From Turritopsis dohrnii (lineage: Eukaryota; Cnidaria; Hydrozoa; Anthoathecata; Oceaniidae): 64,000 nt of DNA. The stretch is from contig BQMF02000053.1 in assembly GCA_027922465.2 (NCBI GenBank), positions 62,001 through 126,000 on the forward strand. The letters run 5' to 3'. The position numbers were made by a program, and so were the translations under genes. Numbering within the stretch: position 1 is the first letter of the stretch; each line of letters opens with the position of its first letter. A model generated the notes under the pieces. The model saw only the letters and a program-made list of their open reading frames with translations, ran no database searches and was not told the origin of the DNA. Positions 35,320 through 46,382 of the stretch are shown piece after piece.

Positions 35320-38300
35320 ATTATTTCGGAAAGATTGTTATTTAAAAAGATCACTATCATGCCAAAAGGACAATCTCTTAAAATGAAAGGGGCTGTTTGT
35401 AACGTCCCAATACAAGCTGATGACATTTGTAATATTTTGCCAAGAGGATTAGATAACAATGGCATAGTCCAAGTTGCTTTGAAGAAAAAAATGTCATTTA
35501 AATCAAAAGTTTTCTTTGAAACTGTAAGGCCCGATGTCAGAGGAATCTTAATGTATTTAAAACAAAATAATGCATTGTATTCTAACATTGAAATAAACAT
35601 AGAAAATGTGCCTCGCTGTTGGATCGGAGAAATAAACAATGCATTTGAAGATGAGGTCCACTTTGTAACGAAAGTCAAATTCCGCATGTCAAACAAGGAG
35701 ACGAGGAAGAAGACATGAATCCTTTAGATGAATTCCGACTGGCTGTTTCTGAAACCGCGTACGTACCTGAGCTTGCATACGAAATTAGAGATGATGCAAA
35801 CGTAACTATAGCATCAGGAGAAAATAGAGAACCTTTGGCTTTAATCTGTGATAATGAATGCGAACTACTTTCACATCCATGGTTGTTTCCAACAGGAAAG
35901 TTTGGATATACACATGACAGAAAAGAAAAATTGAGTCCTTGCAAATATTTCAACCAAAGACTATTAAATTATAAACAAAAGTTTGCTTCGGACTCGGATT
36001 ATATATTTTTTGCCCAATCACTAATGCAACATTTGAATTTAAACAGATCTATCAACATTGCTATGAAAAAAATAAAATCTGACGGATTGACAGCAGGTCA
36101 AATATCCCAAAATTTTAAAGAAAAAATTGGAGAGTTAATAGCTAGTGACGAAGCATTTAATTTCATGAACACTTTAAAAGGAACTCCTGCATATTGGAAA
36201 AGATTTCTTTTTGAAGTTAATGCATAAACAGCTGGGATTGCCAACTTATTTCATGACACTATCTTGTGCAGATCTTAGGTGGAATGAGTTAGTTGAAATT
36301 ATAGGGAAATTAAACGGTATGAATTTAACGGCAGAAGAAATTGAAAATTTGAACTATTTTGAAAGAACAAACATTCTTAATAGCAACCCAGTGCTCTTAG
36401 CAAGACATTTTCAAACATATAGTTCTGAACGGACCTTTTGGAAAAGTTATTCATTATGCTATTCAGGTTGAATTCCAAGTGCGAGGTAGTCCCCATGTTC
36501 ATTGTTTATTATGGGTCGAAAATGCACCTATATTGAGTGAAAAAAATAAACACGAATATGTTGAGTTTGTAGATAATGTTATAATATGTGAACTACCTGA
36601 ACAGCAAAGCAATGATGAGTTGTTTCGCTTGGTAAAAACATATCAAACACATAGTCACTCCAGGTCTTGCCGGAAGTATAAAAATATTGAATGTAGATAT
36701 TCGTTTGGTAAATTTTTCACAAACAGAACGCGTTTAGCTAAACCAATTTCTGACGAAGTCCCTGTGGAAGAGAAAATTAGAATGCTTCAAGCACGAAAAG
36801 AAGTATTAGATAAAGTTCAAAAATATGTCAATGAAATATTAAATCCTAAATATCGCAACATGTATCACCCTACAAAAGAGAGCTACGACCCACCTAAATC
36901 CATTGAAAAGATATTACAGGAATTAGGTATTGAAGAAGCAAGTTATAATCGTTCACTGGAAATGTCACCTGATAGCAGTTATCAGATCCATTTTAAACGA
37001 TCTCCTGGTTCCTGTTTCATAAATAATTATTTCGAACATGGATTACTTGCATGGGAAGCAAACATTGACATACAACCTGTTTTAGATTATTACAAAGCTG
37101 TAGCGCACATGTGCGCAAATCTGTCCAAATGAGAGGATGAATCTACAGAAGCAATGAAACAAGCAGCTAAAGAAGCACATGAAACAGGACAAACTGCTTA
37201 TGAGAAAATGAAATCAGTATCCAAGGCTTATAGAACTCACAGAGAAATGTCAATCCAAGAAGCAGTTTCAATTGTTTTGACAGAAATTTGGCTACGTAAA
37301 ACATGTCCAGCAGTAACCTTTGCAAATAGTAATCCTCCTTTAAACCGTTGTCGAGTTTGCCGGAGCGAAGAAGAAATAGCAAATATGCCTGATAACGAGA
37401 CTAATATTTTCAAAAGAAATATGTTGGACCGTTACATGGACAGACCAAACTTATCTTTTAAGAAAGGAAAATACGCCTTGATGGATGATCTATGTTTTGC
37501 CAAATTTTTCTCCAGTTATGTATTGGACGTAAGAGTCACTGATGAAGACGGAAATGACTGCCAACCAGAAGTTCTTGAAGATCTGTTGCTCGATGAAAAA
37601 GACACCCGCCTACCGTTTACTGTCCCACTTATGTCATCAAAAGAGCGCGTGAAATTGCGGAAAACCAAATGTGTATTAAGATACCATGTACCTAACAAAA
37701 TAACGAAGCCAGAGGCCTATGCTCATGACATTTTGTTCATGTTTTACCCTTTCCGAAATGAAACTGAATTAAAGGCTTCTACATCCGGAACATATACAGA
37801 AAAAATATTAGATCCAGAAGTTTTAGACGTCATCAACACTAACAAACAGATTTGTGAACCTTACGGTGAAATAGTTGGCAATGCATTTGTTCATTTCAAT
37901 GCAAACAATGTTAATGGCTTGGATGCAGCTGGAGAACAAGAAAACGATTCTGTAAGAGATGAACTAGAACAAAATAGAAACGAAAATGAGGAAGTTGATG
38001 ATTTTCCTGAAGAAAATATTTGTGGAGCGCCGGCTTGTACACCAATTACAATTTCTGATGATAAAATGAATGAAAAAATCCGTTCTTTAAACAAAAAACA
38101 AAAAACAATAATTGCTTGTGGTGACTTTTATCAATTGCCACCAATTCAACAAAAACCTGTTTTTGTGGAATTTAACGATCATATGTTGAATATCTTTCAC
38201 TGTTGGCGATATTTCAAAATGCTGAACTTACTGAAGTCATGAGGCAACGAGGTGATCAAACATTCATCGATCTTTTAAACAATATTAGGTTAGGATTACT

Positions 38301-38780
38301 GACAGACAGAGATCGAGAAATACTACAATCAAGAAGAATTGAAATAGATGACCCAAACTATCCAAATGATGCTATTCATATTTGGGCTGAGAATGCTTTA
38401 GTTAATGAACATAACCACAGAAAATTACGAGAACTAACAGGTTTCGAGTACGAAATTGAAGCCATCGATAAGTTGCCTGAGAATATTGCAGCAAGTGTTC
38501 TTGAAAAGGTGTATCAGCGAAGTCAGATGGATACTGAGCTAATGCTCAAAAACTTTCATTAAAGATAAAAGCAAAGGTGATGTTGACATCAAATCTTGAC
38601 GTCGAAGATAAACTGTGTAATGGTCAAATAGGAAGAGTTGAACATCTGAAGTTTGATGAAAGAGGTAACATAGGTACTATATACCTGAAAATGGATGATG
38701 AAGGTTTAGGAGTAAAAGCCACTAATGGTGATCCTTTTGGAAGAGCTCACAGCTTAGTCCCAATCAAATAAAAATAAGGA
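35320..38780 (+). pseudogene. Helentron Rep (HUH) and PIF1-type helicase, broken
   Basis: Continues the frame cut at 28550. The segment after KKITIMPKGQ is the rest of the zinc/DUF6570 region, followed by Helitron-like N-terminal Rep sequence (PTYFMTLSCADLRWNELV). The HUH metal motif (RGSPHVHCLLW) is at about 36479-36520. Frame breaks lie near 35684, 36215, 36430, 38215, 38550 and 38770, and there is an in-frame TGA at 37130-37132. The Rep tyrosine motif reads AHMCANLSK, so the places of both catalytic tyrosines hold His and Asn. In the helicase the sequence jumps at about 38100 from the start region (IRSLNKKQ) to motif III (ACGDFYQLPP). Walker A and B are therefore deleted. These proteins nick and unwind DNA for rolling-circle transposition; this copy cannot do either. 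Confidence 0.8.
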
Positions 38781-39733
38781 AGAATAGTTTATCATCGCCA
38801 GTAAAAAAAAGGCTTCAATTTCCATTAGTTTTTTCATGGGCTTGCACAGTACATAAAGTTCAAGGTAAAACATTTCCCAAAATAGTATTCAGTCTTGATA
38901 TGCTTCGACAAAAGCGATTTAATTCTGGTCAAGTTTATGTTGCTTTAAGTCGTGTAACGTCTTTAGCTGGATTGTATATCTTAGGAGACATTGATAAGAA
39001 ACATGTTACCACCGATCCAAGAGCAACTGCTGAGTATGGATTTATGAGAGAAAATCTATCTCTAGATTATATAAATTCAGAAAGTTCAGAAGAAGTCCTG
39101 TCAATTTCATTACTTAATGCTCGTTCTCTTTCGAAACATGCGATCGATGTTAAGCATGATAATGTGCTTATGGAAAGTGATGTACTTTGTTTTACTGAAA
39201 CTCAATTGACATCCAACATGGACACCACACAAATATCAAGTACTTTGACTCCTTTTTCATTGGAATTCTACAACACTAGTAATGACAAGTTTTCAAACAT
39301 TGCATTAGCATATAATGATGATGTCACACTGATCAATAATATTTCCATTCAAGGAGCTTCTCTTTATACATTGTGTAAACCTGATACTTTCTCTGACCAT
39401 CTGAACATCATGCTTTTATATCGAAAAAACAACCTAAGTCTAGCAAATTTTTTATATCTGATCCAACATTTGAGTAGCCAAGTTGACTTGGTCCATATAA
39501 TTCTCGGAGATTTCAACATTAATGCCCTGCAATCAAATAACACCATGTTGCTTGATTATTTAAACGAGAATTATGTATTAACAAATGAAACTGATACTCA
39601 TATTTCTGGGTCATTAATTGATCATGTGTACATCCACAAAGATCTTGCTCAACATACTTCCACTAAGATTTCTATACATTTTGTTTACTATTCAGATCAT
39701 GACGGAATTAAATTACAGATAAAAGAAAAATAG
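38781..39733 (+). pseudogene. Helentron helicase C-terminus fused to an EEP endonuclease
   Basis: One open frame, clean from about 38800 to the TAG at 39731-39733. It starts with helicase motif V/VI sequence (WACTVHKVQGKT, GQVYVALSRVTSLAGLYILG). Counting from Met at 38900, an endonuclease/exonuclease/phosphatase domain follows at about residues 68-270: LLNARS (Asn73), FTETQ (Glu100), GDFNIN (203-208), SLIDHVYI (238-245) and SDHDGI (265-270). All expected metal and catalytic residues are visible. EEP fusions downstream of the helicase are the hallmark separating Helentron/Helitron2 from canonical Helitrons. This part is undamaged although the domains upstream are broken. Confidence 0.82.
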
Positions 39734-40029
39734 ACGCCACGTTGTGTTGTGACAAAGCTTGAATTATATCTCAAATCAAATCAGTTCTCTAGGTCTACAT
39801 TTTCAAATCTTAGTGTAAGTAATGTATAACATTAAGAGGAATCACAATTTTTTCTGCGATTTTGATTACTAAAACACTTTATTTTACCAATTAAATCAAA
39901 AATAAAGAAATAAAACCTGAAATCAACATTTTCGTTTAAAAGCTCTTGTTTGAGCGCGTAAAAAGGACTTTGGGATAAATGTACCCCAAATAGAAACACT
40001 CGAGTTCTGTCGCTGAAATAACTATATAC
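39734..40029 (+). other. Non-coding DNA after the Helentron stop codon
   Basis: AT-rich and without a supportable ORF. It would contain the 3'UTR of the Helentron transcript. I see no clear polyadenylation context. Confidence 0.4.
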
Positions 40030-40828
40030 AAAAGGCATTATTTTTCGGTTCATTTAGGATTTACAATGGTCATTTTTATCAAATAATAAATAATGGGCGT
40101 GCGCATATTTTTTTGAATAGAGATGTTTATTCTGAATACTTGAATTTAATTTTATAAATTGTCACTTTAAGCCCATCTCTTTTTTGAAAATAACTCTTTT
40201 ATCCAAATTTGAAGTGCTAATTTGAAGTGCTTTTGATTGCTTGATTGAGACAGAAATAACTTGAAAGATGACGATGTTCTGCGGATGCAGGACGAAATAT
40301 TGAATTAAATTATAAATCAAAATGAAATTTCTCGTTATTCTCTTTTTGCTTATATTTACCTCGGAGTATTTTTAATACTTATAATGTAATATTAAAATTG
40401 AGTTTGACAATTTTCTTTTCTTCTTTTGTAAACCTGCATACAAACTTGATTGTATAATGTTTGATAGTTTATCTGAGTTACAAAAAGCAAGTGCAAGTGT
40501 CTTCTGTTGAATTATATTGTTTTGTCGTGATTTTATGGTATAATTTTTACTTGTTTAAGGAAAAGTAATACTCAGCAAAATTTATAAGAGAAACCTTATC
40601 ATTTGACCATGAAGATCTTGATTTCTTAATAAGTTCAAAATAAGTTGTTTTGTGGTATTAAATTCAATTCTACCCTAATTAGTAAGGACAACATTTTTAT
40701 CTGATGGTAGTTATGCCATTGTAATTATTTAATGATACATTTTTCTTATGGCTATCAATGTACACACAATTATTGGTAAAAGTTTCGCAATTTTGGGGAA
40801 ATATATAGTCGCATTTTTGCGAACCTTG
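40030..40828 (+). repeat. Helentron 3'-end region of the outer element, with terminal hairpin
   Basis: Inverted relative of 28551-29164 plus 33784-34010. It ends with GGGGAAATATATA (40795-40807) and then TCGCATTTTTGCGA, a 5-bp stem with a T4 loop at the very terminus. The last bases before the empty-site junction are ACCTTG. Confidence 0.82.
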
Positions 40829-41505
40829 TTACTATTTCATTTTATGTGCCTTTCAGTTTGTACGACCCTAGAAATCATGTTACTTTTTCATCTATGGTAA
40901 ACAATAAGAAAGAAGAACTAATAAAGAATAATAATAAATCAGAAACTCTACTTTTCTCTTTTGGTGGTGCCACAAATTTATTTTCCTTCATTCTTATTGG
41001 TGGCAAAGCCATAGTAATTTTCGGTCGCGAGTGTTCTTGGTACGTTTGGCCCCTCATATAATTTCTCAATTCTGTCATGCCGTCTGTTATCATGGGTACT
41101 ACATGGGTCTGGACAGCTGGATTTAACGGAACTGAAGAATATTGTCCAGTTTTCACCGATTCGATTGTGCTCATTGGACTTATCATTTCTTGATATGCTG
41201 CATTCACTGATAAACTAGACTTTTGTTCTGATATAACATTGGTTGTACTTGTTGGAAAAACAAGTTGGGTTTTTTCCTTGTACTTCAAATCAATGGGTTG
41301 TTTTGTATCCAAGTGAAACTGACCATTGCCTAGCTTTGAAATGTATGCTTGCGCCCCTGCATCATGCAAATATTCTATGAACAAACACAAAACTAAACAA
41401 GTAAGGATTCTATTCATTTCATTTATTTTTTACTGGTGTATATACTAGTTTTTCAAGTAAACAAAACACGCCCCATACTTAATTCAGTATCTACCAGCCG
41501 CCACA

Positions 41506-41610
41506 TTTGTTTAAAAATCTCTAAGGAGGACTGCATTTCTATTGAGATTTACACACAATTTCAATAAAAATGCTCTTCGTTGCAGTGACTTTTTAACGAT
41601 TTGATGGGTA
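41506..41610. repeat. CAGTGGG-family MITE, copy in the left WSC/SEA remnant
   Basis: It has the family interior (TTTCAATAAAAATGCTCTTC, GCAGTGA) but decayed ends. The same insertion is at 56662-56772, so it predates the duplication. Confidence 0.65.
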
Positions 41611-42561
41611 AGTAGAGTTCATGTATGTTATGTCTTGATACCTTTTATCTATAAGCTGGCTGGGTTGACTAGCATTTCATCCAATCTTTTTGTAGTCAAG
41701 ATGGAGTCAAATAACTTGTGTGTTACTGTATCCGTTGGTTCGTTTTTGGTAAGTGTCATCGTAAAATCCACTACAGTCTTGTGGGGTGTGCGACCAATAT
41801 CTTCCCTATAAAATGAAAAATCGGCATGATTGTTTTTACATTGTTTATTATCTTAAGGGCTGAAGAAGAACAACTAAGATGATAACGTTATTCAAATGTG
41901 TGTGTGAGAGAACTTATAATTAGTACCATTTAGACTTATACTATACATAACCTATCACAGACAAGATTTGAACTCAATCCGGTTTGAAATTCCGTGATGT
42001 CATGTAAACAGAAACAACACCGTCGACAGCGGTGGATACTTTAGTTTGACTTCAGTAGTCTCTCAAGTATAAACATGCGTTATACAAGTATTCGTTTTGA
42101 TTAAAAAGAAAACGTAAAAAACGGAGACAAAAACTTTATGTTTGGTACCGCATCCCCTATCATCAAAAGGTTGAAAATCCCCGTTGATCAACAGGTTATT
42201 TAAAAGAATTCATTCCTGTCTGTCCTGTTTGAACACATATGAACTTATTTCTTGCTTTGGTTCTGTTCCATGTAACACAGCCATGCACTGTTAAAGAAAG
42301 AGCTTGAACTCAATGGGGAAAATCGTAAAAATATCACTGTGACGAAGAGTATATTCATATTGTGTCTATCTTTACAGATATGTACTCCTTTTGAGTGTTG
42401 TTTCTCACAAATTTCTCTACTGGGGAGGCCATTCTGAACTGACAAAAAAATTAAACCAAAGATATCGTGTTAATCATAACATATGTTCAATTCTAAGTAG
42501 CAAAGGGCGTACGTCTACTATTATCACCTTGCGCCATGCTTCATCTATTGACTTAATTTAG

Positions 42562-43113
42562 GACATGGCGTAATAAAGTCAAAGGAGCTACAAAGGATAT
42601 TCCGACAGGTTACCAACACGACAGACGACGTTGAAGATGTTATCAACAAATTTGATAAAGATTGTGACGGAAATTTCAAATATTTCGGTATGAAATCTCA
42701 TGTGATAAACATTTACCCAAAATTCCATCTTTATTTGACTTATATTCACATATTTTACTCACATTTGTATTGCACATGCATTGACGTTCATCCATTCACT
42801 CAACTTTGCCAATAGAAGTTGATGATGGATTGCTTGCTTATCACTCAAGTTACATGCTGTTTCCATTATCATTACAGTGAAAAAAAAGGATCGTTTTTGA
42901 GTCTTCGAATCTTCACCAGCCATATATCGTAGAAATGAATATAGCACTAACTGGTGATATAACATTATATATTTTTTTTGAGCATGGCTTCATACATTAA
43001 AACATAGCAATAAATTCTTTCTAAGTGAAGTAATGTTTATCCAGAGCAACGGTGACGAAAATTGATTATCGTTTGTTTGCATTTTAGATTTCGTCAAAGC
43101 AATGGTGGAATGA
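42562..43113 (+). pseudogene. 3' remnant of EF-hand gene 2 (exons 5 and 6 only)
   Basis: 42562-42687 matches exon 5 (126 nt) and 43088-43113 matches exon 6 (26 nt), with splice sites kept and the same stop. Exons 1-4 are missing because the duplication breakpoint lay in intron 4. A few substitutions change residues in EF-hand 4 (for example FDKDCDG against FDEDCDG). Without a promoter or start it is presumably silent. Confidence 0.85.
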
Positions 43114-43202
43114 ATCGGCAAGACGAATCCTTAGATCACCAGGACGACATTTTACCTCAGTGAAATACATCAATATTATTATACATATTTGTAAGGAGCC
43201 AC

Positions 43203-43367
43203 CTACTATTAAATTAACTAAAAACGCAAGTTTCTTTTTAAATTTATTTATTTAAAACAAAGCTTTTCGTGTCTTCCGAAATTTAAACCTGAAGATGTGT
43301 CGGAAGACACGAAACGCTTTGTTTTAAATAAATATATTTAAAAAGAAAATTGCGCTTTTAGTTAGTT
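43203..43367. repeat. Foldback element (long hairpin), right unit only
   Basis: About 65-nt arms (TTAACTAAAAACGCAAGTTT ... and its inverse ... GCGCTTTTAGTTAG) with a second inner palindrome, GTGTCTTCCGA / TCGGAAGACAC. The left unit lacks it at about 11715, giving the empty site. Confidence 0.8.
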
Positions 43368-43669
43368 ATTATTACACAAGCTTTTACTTTATGTGAAATT
43401 AAACAATTGCGCATGTCGACATTTATTTGAACATGCACAGTAACATTTACTTCAGTTTTCCCTATTTCGCTTTGTCTGCGTGTGGTCTTTATATCCTCAA
43501 TAAAACCGAAGTGAAAATCAAGCCGAAGTGAGTTTCACTTCGTGTTCGGCATGTCAACACTATAAGACTTCTTTTAAGACACCGTATGTGTAAACAACAA
43601 GTGAAATCTTCATATAGGAGCCACCCCATTTAAATCAAAATTAAAACATGTTACGATCTTAACAACCTT

Positions 43670-43787
43670 CCCAATGGGTAAATTCGTTAAAAATCACTGC
43701 GAAGGAGTGCATTTCTATAGTAATATGCACATTATTTCAATTAAAATGCTCTTCATCACAGTGATTTTTTGACGACTTTGCCCACTG
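43670..43787. repeat. CAGTGGG-family MITE
   Basis: Ends CCCAATGGGTAAATTCGTT and GACTTTGCCCACTG. Paralog of the truncated copy at 12075-12180; the right end is kept here. Confidence 0.72.
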
Positions 43788-44749
43788 TTCTAAATAATTG
43801 CTTCGTGCTTTTGCATCATAATGAAGATCATATTATTTTACGATCCTCTAGACATCATCTGTGTTTCGAAAAAACTTTCGGATTCGAAACAAGGAATTGG
43901 TTAAACAGAACGAAAGTGACGTGGTTAACGAGGAAGCCAATTAAACATGGTGTAAGACAAAAGGGTTTTATTTGGCCAATGTTAAATAATACAAAGTTGT
44001 TTTATTTTCTATTTTATTAAAAAAAATATGTTTTAAAGTTGTAAATACTCGTTAAAAATCGCTACTAAAACTGCTTACGCAGTATGCTGTCTTGAAATGG
44101 CATTACAAATGATATATACTCCGAAGATATTTTTAAAGAATATTTATGTTGCATTCTTGATTTAATCTTTAATATTAGTCAATGTGCATATGGATGTATT
44201 TATATTCAACTAGGTATCTGTAGCTGCAATACTTCGATGAACATGATGAATTGATTCGAGATGATTTAGTTCGAATTTAATGTTTCAAAAAAGCATTCAC
44301 TAAAACATTTCTTTTAGTGACATTTTTATGCGAACGTGAGTTAAGTCATAATGACGTGTTTACGGATCGTTTCACATTTGTTCATTTTGAAGTTATTTTC
44401 GGCCTTCTTAGCGTGAAATATCATCATCATCATCATGATGGGCATAGACTGTCAACAATCAAAATCTGGATTCGCTAAGATCATATTTATAAATAAAGAA
44501 TGAATTTTCATAAATTTTGTAATATCGATGCGATCGGCACATGAACGCTTGTTTTTTTTGTTTTGTTTTTTTTTACAAATTTACTACTGTAATAAAAATA
44601 ACACGTCAAACAGCAAAGTGTGAGGTAGAAACGATACTGAAAACTCTAGAGTTCTGAAAGAAGGACGTTTTCTGATTTAAAATGTCCTTATATTCCTGTC
44701 TTTTATCTACACTTCTTTTTCTTTCACTTTCTGGTTTCTTTTTATTGCA

Positions 44750-46150
44750 TCAAGCTGGAGTTTCAAATATTCTACTGGGATGTTTCGCATATTGCAAGAA
44801 GAGTTTTACGCAAACTTTGACAATGGATGAAATATATACACTAATCTATTGGCGAGATTCGGAAAAAACATGTTTCGTTTAAACGAAAATATTTTTCTAT
44901 AGATTTATAGGGAGTTATGTATAGTTGTTCGTGAATTTTTCCTCAGAAAGTCATTAGAAACTTCACATCAACACTTGAAATAAGCGTGCAAAGTAATGAT
45001 GTTTCTTTTGATACAAGAAAAGGCTCTGAAGTAACTTTTTAGTTGAACAGTTTTAAAAAACTCTCTCAAGGCAGGTTCCCACTGGGCGACGAAGCTTGTC
45101 GCCCAAAGCGATAAAGATTTTGTCGTCCGATATTCATCGCCCAGGTTCGTAGTTCGTGTGTTCCCACCTGTCATCGCTTTCAATATATATAAGAAAAAAA
45201 TTTAATGAAATGCTTTTGGATTTGTTATTTATTATTTTGGTAATATGACAACCTTCAGTTATATCGAGAGCTTCCTCAAAAAGCTTTCCAAGCATTAATT
45301 ACTCGGTATTTTTCTTCGTTTCCACCTTATCATAAAAACATGGATATTTCTGAATTTCTACAGACAGTTGTTCGCGTTCTTTTTCTATTTTCAAAGTTCT
45401 TCTCAAGTTGTGTTTTACTTTCATACTTACTAGAAGCACTTGTAAAAAACAGCATATAATAAAAGTTTATCTGCGAAATTTAAATATCCATTATTTAAAA
45501 TATCGGTAATCCTTTGATAGTTTCAAAAAGATCAGAAAGTCGCTGGTGAGGGCGACAAGAGAGAGCGACGAATATCAAAATTTCGATCAATTGCTTGTCG
45601 CCGGCGATGAACTCAAAGCGACGAGCTAAATCATGTTTCCACTGGGCTCATCGCCGGCGATAAGTGAAGCGAGGAGCCTTCGTCGCCCAGTGGGAACTAG
45701 GCATCACAAGTAATTGCTTTTTTTCGTGTAACAGGCTCGTCGATTTTATGAATCTTCCTAATAATGATACTTTCATATTAGGTGACTTAATAACATAAAC
45801 CAGTAAAAGGTTGCAGATACATGATTTTTATGAGCAGCAATGGTGTAGTTGTTAGAATATGCAAGTACAGTGGCTGAGACCTTTATGGAAACATAGAAAT
45901 ACGAAATTCTCGTATTTCTATGATGGAAATCCTAGTCACGTTTTATCTCGTTACCACACTACGATGCGCTTCATAAACAGCAGATCGGCTCCCCTAGGAG
46001 CTGATTGTAGACCGGCCTTCGTTTAAGTCAAAGCAATGCTTTAAGTTTAAGTCAACAGTAAGTCAACTATTAGTTGCAAGGCGACTTGTGGAAGAGCTAA
46101 CCACTTCGAATGGAAGGCTGAGGACTCAAAACGTCCGGTGACAAAATTTG
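44750..46150. repeat. Right-unit insertion carrying a third copy of the gene 3 3' flank
   Basis: The block is absent between about 13250 and 13265 in the left unit. Parts at 44850-45060 and 45704-45760 match about 19885-20175 and 53960-54245, i.e. DNA downstream of genes 3A and 3B. The rest is unidentified. Confidence 0.6.
45069..45703. repeat. 635-bp MITE with TCA target duplication
   Basis: Ends AGGCAGGTTCCCACTGGGCG and CGCCCAGTGGGAACTAGGCA are inverted. TCA is present on both sides (45066-45068, 45704-45706). The uninterrupted sequence is seen at about 20115 and 54185. Internal GTCGCC / GGCGAC motifs extend the inverted structure. No transposase. Confidence 0.82.
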
Positions 46151-46371
46151 TTTCAGTAGGCCTGCAATAAGATAAAAATTACATTATAAGTTAAAATCAA
46201 TATAATATAGTAGCTATTTCTTATAAGATCAAGAAGTCTAGAAAAAGCGTTTGATTATAACAGTTCATTATCTTTAATACCAGGATTCCAAGCTTCGAGA
46301 TTGAAAACTTTTTATTGTTCAGCTACAGTGGCGTAAGCTGATCTCTTAAAAAATTGGTACATTTTTTTTCT

Positions 46372-46382
46372 GCTATATAAAA
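46372..46382 (+). promoter_or_regulatory. Possible TATA element of gene 3B
   Basis: TATATAAAA in the same context as at 14935 upstream of gene 3A. Conservation between the duplicates is the only support. Confidence 0.3.

Larger units (their letters stand above)
21888..40828 (+). mobile_element. Outer Helentron/Helitron2-like element (autonomous, decayed)
   Basis: The duplicate gives the empty site: the sequence at 21871-21890 joins directly to 40829-40840 as one uninterrupted stretch at about 55958-55980. The insertion sits at TAAT|TACT, consistent with insertion between two T residues, with 2-3 bases of ambiguity. Near the 5' end is TATACATTTCCCC. The 3' end has the inverted GGGGAAATATATA followed by a 5-bp-stem hairpin (TCGCA TTTT TGCGA). 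The coding order is protease, zinc region, HUH Rep, PIF1 helicase, EEP endonuclease, as known for Helentrons. Inserted within it are a SINE, three MITEs and an inverted non-autonomous relative (28551-35319). Without that inner element it is about 12.2 kb. The coding region is broken in many places, so it is not autonomous now. Confidence 0.85.
20797..41805 (-). pseudogene. Truncated, frameshifted 3' copy of the WSC/SEA gene
   Basis: Exon-like pieces matching the right-hand gene: 41642-41805 (second half of the SEA domain), 40952-41374 (linker), 20797-21220 (C-terminal tail). The copy is cut off upstream of 41,839, so the signal peptide, WSC domain and half the SEA domain are missing. In the tail exon about 31 bp is deleted relative to the right copy, which shifts the frame. 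A Glu codon has become TAA at 20974-20976. The 18.9-kb Helentron sits between the linker and tail exons. The linker exon has kept its frame and length (423 nt), so decay is recent. Transcription would start only from an adventitious promoter near 41.8-42.1 kb. Confidence 0.75.
7965..41839 (+). repeat. Segmental duplication, left unit
   Basis: Long stretches of this unit align co-linearly with 42126-57003. It begins inside gene 2 intron 4 and ends inside an intron of the WSC/SEA gene. Without the 18.9-kb Helentron the unit is about 14.9 kb, the same as the right unit. Differences are discrete insertions: 2.7 kb in gene 2 intron 5, about 1.5 kb at 13365-14840, and the Helentron at 21888-40828. 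Exons match more closely than introns. Confidence 0.9.

Noticed and set aside
44682..44882. 66-codon ORF starting with a signal-like sequence
   Set aside because: The frame crosses the boundary of a unit-specific insertion and is not open in the left unit.
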